In this document: in pieces, positions 60,174 through 64,000 of the stretch
How the letters are laid out: the number at the start of each line of letters is the position of its first letter
How positions within the stretch are numbered: the first letter of the stretch is position 1
From: Prunus persica
Taxonomy: Eukaryota > Streptophyta > Magnoliopsida > Rosales > Rosaceae
Assembly (NCBI RefSeq): GCF_000346465.2
Contig: NC_034009.1
Span: forward strand, 29,880,131-29,944,130
Direction of reading: 5' to 3'
DNA: 64,000 bases
Notes under the pieces: generated by a model
Seen by the model: only the letters and a program-made list of their open reading frames with translations
What the model was told of the DNA's origin: nothing
Databases searched by the model: none
Translations under genes and position numbers: made by a program

Positions 60174-62155
60174 ATGGAGTCTACAGAGCAAATGCAGGCT
60201 TCAAGGTTGGGTTTCCGTGACTATGTCAAGGCCTTAGAGGAAGAGAGGCATAAGATTCAAGTTTTTCAGCGTGAGCTCCCTCTCTGCTTGGAGCTTGTCA
60301 CTCAAGGTACGGACCCTTTTCAATTTACAGCTGAAGTCTTGTCTTATAAGTCCTAAAGTTCATGTCTTGGTTTGAATTTATATGGATTTGTTTTCTTATT
60401 TTGTTTTTGGGTTGTTTTTTTTTAGCTATTGAGAGGTGTAAGCAACAGCTTTCGGATACAACCACGGACTACATGCATGGACAGTCCGAGTGCTCGGAAC
60501 AAACTTCAAGTGAGGGGCATGTGTTTGAGGAATTCATTCCCTTGAAAAGGACTTCCTCTTCTGATAGTGATGATGATGAGGTGCAAGAGTCTCAGGAGCC
60601 CAAGACCAATGACAAGGATAAGACTAATGGTGACAAGATAAAATCAGACTGGCTTAGATCTGCCCAGCTCTGGAATACAACCCCAGATCCACCCCTTAAA
60701 GATGTATAAAATAGATTCCACCTTTATCTATTGAAATGAATTGTGATTGCCCTTTTAGCAGCTCCATTTTTTGAGGTAAAGGAGTGGGAAAGTATTGATT
60801 TTTGGGGTGTTGGTCATTGCAGGAATTGCCTAGAAAGGCCTTAGTGATGGAGGTCAAGAGAAATGGGGGGGCTTTTCAGCCTTTCCAAAGGGAGAAAAGC
60901 GTTGGGAAGACTAATAGGCCAGTGGCTAAAGTGCCTGCTTCTGCTCCGGCTACTAGTTCAACCACAGACACCGTCAGTGGAGGCAGTGGTGAAAGCCACA
61001 AGAAAGAAGAAAAAGATGGACAGGGTCAGAGGAAACAAAGGCGGAATTGGTCACCGGAGTTGCATCGCCGGTTCTTGCATGCTCTTCAACAGCTTGGTGG
61101 TTCACATGGTATGTTGTTGAGTAACCTTTTTAATGTTTTTTAGATTAATTTACTTGGATGATCAATGATCATGGGATAGGTTATTTATTACGATTGGATG
61201 CATATGGGATTAAATTCATTTGGATGTTTGTTTGCTTGACATGTGGGTGTGGTTGGTTTTTCTTGCAGCTGCTACACCCAAGCAAATTAGAGAGTTAATG
61301 AAGGTTGATGGGCTCACAAACGATGAAGTCAAAAGCCATTTACAGGTTTGTATATGTGATTGATCATCTGCCTGTTTTAATAATAATTTGCTTTATGTGA
61401 ACAAAATTGTACAAGGAGCTAATGCCATGCCACTACTCATACATGACAGAGATTGGAAGCAATGTTTTTATGGAGATCTTTACAATTTTAACTTATATAA
61501 TAATCTTATTGGTACTGATAGTTTGTATTTCCTAGGTTTCCTATCAATTCAAGTCATGCTATTAGTCTTGAATTTCAATTCATATTTAACTTTTGGGTGC
61601 TTCTCTATGTGCAAGTTACAATGTGATTAGAACAATATTATAAAACAACCCAGCAACAAAGAGTTGTGAATCTCACAAAAGCATACATTTCTTGAACAAT
61701 CAAAAAGTTGTGAATTTTTATTAAGCCGTCCTGCAATCAAGCAGAGCCTAATTTCAATCATCTTCCATTGTTTACAGAAATATCGTTTGCACACTCGAAG
61801 ACCAACTCCAACAATGCACAACAACAACAACAGCGACAACAACACACAAGCACCACAGTTTTTGGTTGTGGGAGGTATCTGGGTGCCACCCCAGGACTAT
61901 GCAGCAGTAGCAGCAACCACAGCTTCAGGGGAAGCTACCAGGGTTGCTGCAGCCAATGGAATATATGCACCTGTGGCTACATCTCCGTCTACCGTCACAC
62001 CAGTGTCACCACCATCCTTAATGCAAAGACCACGACCGAAGAGACCTGAGTCCTCTCATTCAGATGAGAGGGTCAGCCACAGCGAAGGCCGCGGTCATTG
62101 CAATTCTACCGCTACATCATCCTCCACTCACACCACTGCTTCCCCTGTGTTATAA
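60174..62155 (+). CDS. HRS1: HRS1/NIGT1 (HHO)-type GARP transcription factor
   Basis: Five exons: 60174-60306, 60426-60703, 60823-61108, 61269-61345, 61778-62155; predicted 383 residues. The N-terminal family domain ([34 protein letters not shown], about 14-48) forms a helix. An acidic Ser stretch and the segment [20 protein letters not shown] follow. The GARP/MYB-like DNA-binding domain spans about 208-263: [40 protein letters not shown], and the hallmark SHLQKYRLH. The C-terminus is rich in Asn, Thr and Ser, with a variant of the GGIWVPP segment. HRS1/NIGT1 factors are nuclear repressors induced by nitrate that link nitrate and phosphate responses and slow root growth. The start follows an A-rich leader. 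The symbol follows gene order; HHO3 and HHO1 are equally close relatives. Confidence 0.95.
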
Positions 62156-63953
62156 ACTTTTTTAACATGAGAATGATGTAAAATTTTTGTAACCAGCGTT
62201 ATAGAAAGTCCTTTCTGATTACCACACCAATATACTGACCTTTTCCCTGTTTTGTTTTTCCCTCCTGTTGTTTATGAGCTATAAGATGTAGAGGTGTGTG
62301 CTGGATACGAGGGACAGTGACAGTAAAGTTTTGAAGTTGAATAAATTACGTACAGAATTTGGAAGCAGAACAAAAAATATTATGAGGCTCGAGCATGCCA
62401 ATAATAACATACTGTTTCTTGTTTGTTATATCTCTATGTACATATGTATAGCCTGCATATTTTAGTAATCGTCGGCTTGTTAACTGTTGTATGCATTTGA
62501 TTGAATGCTCTGTTTTGTACTGGCTACGAGGTTGAAATTTGAATGGTAGCTGAGATTGCAAGAACCTAGACAATTTGCAATAAAAAATCAAAGTCTAATA
62601 TGAACATATTAATGGACAGAGAAGCTGCAAATCAAACTGTTTCATGGCACTTGCTGTGGTAATTACTAATTGCACCAAGGTTAAGACTTGTACTGTAAAT
62701 AATTTTTTCTTTATTTTTTTATTTATTTTTTCCGGCAAATGATAAAAATATCATTGATAAAAGTCGAAAGACTCAATTATAATAAATCACACAGACAATC
62801 AATCACTTAAACACTAAACTCCAAATTATGTAAATGCTGACTAATTTCCACATCTGAATTTGTCCAACTGGCCAGACAGCCACATAAGGTTTGGTGAAAA
62901 GGATGGTCTATTCGTAGCTATAACTTGATGAGGGAGTTATAGAGCTTTGTTGACAAAGAGGGGAATATAGTCTTCTTTACTTAAAAGTCTCGAAAAATAA
63001 AAAAATGACAACAAAAGAATCCTGACCCACGAGAAATCTTCCTACCCAAGAAAATAAGCAAATCACAGATGTTGCAGATCTAATCAAATCTTTTCTGTTT
63101 GGCTATTGTTGCCTCAAATCATAGAAAATTGGGTTGCGTAGAGGCTACACACAATATGATAATTCCTTGGCCTTTTGCACGAGAGGAGAACAATATTGGC
63201 AAAATTCAGTAGTTTGTTGGATATGTATGCATCAAAAACATGTGCACATACACACATATCATATGTTTCCCAATAAAGCCACCTCCTCTGAACATCAACT
63301 GCTTTAGAAACTGTGGTTTGAACAGTTTAATGTTAACTTCTATCTGAAGCTGATTAGGTTTCGGTTGGGTAAGCTAGATGGGGATACCTTATCCATAAAA
63401 CCCCACCCCACCTTTTAATTTTTTTCACTCACTTACTCTTTTTTTTGGTTTATTTTGTATAATTTATCCCTGCGATTACATGTTTCATGGCTTCATTGAA
63501 TGACACTATTAAACTATATATATACAACTTTATCATTTACTTTTTCTTGTTCTTTTTAATGACTCTATATTTATCATTTCAAGTGAAGCCAGCCATTACA
63601 TGCTTCAGAGCCCTTCCAATAGTGAAAGGATAAGGATAAGTTTTAGAATATCATGAAGGGTCGTTCTATACTTGACATTTAAGAAGATGAACTCATGCAA
63701 ATGTCCAAAAATGACCCAAATTTTCGTCTTATACTTTGTAGTTGTACACATCACCAAAATCTAGGACCTCGAGCGTAAAGATAAATATTTTTAATTATTT
63801 AAGTTTCAAAGTCCTTGTTAAATTTTTTTTATTATAAACAACAAAAGGTAGTAATAATCATGACACGTAACATAAACCAATATTTATCATCATAATAAAC
63901 ATCAATGTTTATTTATTTTCCTTTTCATTCCCTCCAAGTTTAAACAGAAGTTT

Positions 63954-63989
<36 letters not shown>

Positions 63990-64000
63990 CTTGAATGATG
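62156..64000. other. Downstream region of HRS1-like gene to window end
   Basis: The first 150-300 bases are the 3' UTR of the GARP gene. The rest is AT-rich with no coding sequence that I recognise. The window ends in an AT microsatellite. Confidence 0.5.
63955..63988. repeat. (AT)n microsatellite
   Basis: About 17 TA units close to the right edge of the window. Confidence 0.95.

Noticed and set aside
1..64000. tRNA genes, rRNA, CRISPR arrays, operons, phage or other bacterial-type systems
   Set aside because: None seen; the window is plant nuclear DNA with spliced genes.

Overview
The window is nuclear DNA of a core eudicot plant. It has genes with many short exons, AT-rich introns with GT/AG borders, large spaces between genes, plant-only families (RAV, WIP zinc finger, SOG1 NAC, STN7, allene oxide cyclase, RTFL), and small non-autonomous DNA transposons. 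The overall look fits a Rosaceae genome, perhaps Prunus, but this is an impression, not something I could test. One run of 100 Ns at 55211-55310 is an assembly gap.

Layout from left to right. Minus-strand ILP1/GCFC-type gene (1463-5241, last exon off the left edge, with a TIR transposon in its last intron). Plus-strand SOG1 (6515-9485), with a 286-bp Helitron in the shared upstream region. A 4-kb space with a 112-bp tandem repeat and a cluster of CACGTG sites. Minus-strand RTFL/DVL micropeptide gene (13583-13729). Minus-strand STN7 (16703-20309). Minus-strand GATL3-like GT8 gene (22029-23096). Plus-strand malectin-like/LRR receptor-like protein (27475-31668). A 9.7-kb space with a hAT-type MITE that has an 8-bp target duplication. 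Plus-strand RAV1/TEM1-type AP2-B3 gene (41348-42613). Plus-strand chloroplast methionine aminopeptidase (45111-48707). Plus-strand allene oxide cyclase (49877-50724). Minus-strand WIP zinc finger, DOT5-type (53624-54816). Plus-strand HRS1/NIGT1-type GARP factor (60174-62155). I rebuilt the spliced reading frame of every multi-exon gene. All visible junctions keep frame, so none of the genes looks broken.

The genes are not one pathway. They are light, stress and growth genes: thylakoid state transitions (STN7), jasmonate synthesis (AOC), DNA damage response (SOG1), nitrate/phosphate signalling (HRS1), flowering and growth repression (RAV/TEM), leaf and vein form (RTFL, DOT5), cell wall (GATL), plastid protein maturation (MAP1B), and splicing/transcription (ILP1). 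What links them is history. The order matches what I recall of several duplicated Arabidopsis segments (At1g13245-13300, At1g25550-25580, At1g68825-68840, At3g25730-25790), each of which keeps a different subset. This window looks like the less broken ancestral block. I found no undescribed defence, mobile or biosynthetic system; the most useful items in Part 2 are the synteny block, the three transposon insertions, the in-frame repeat in SOG1, the CACGTG cluster, and the suspect assembly upstream of DOT5.
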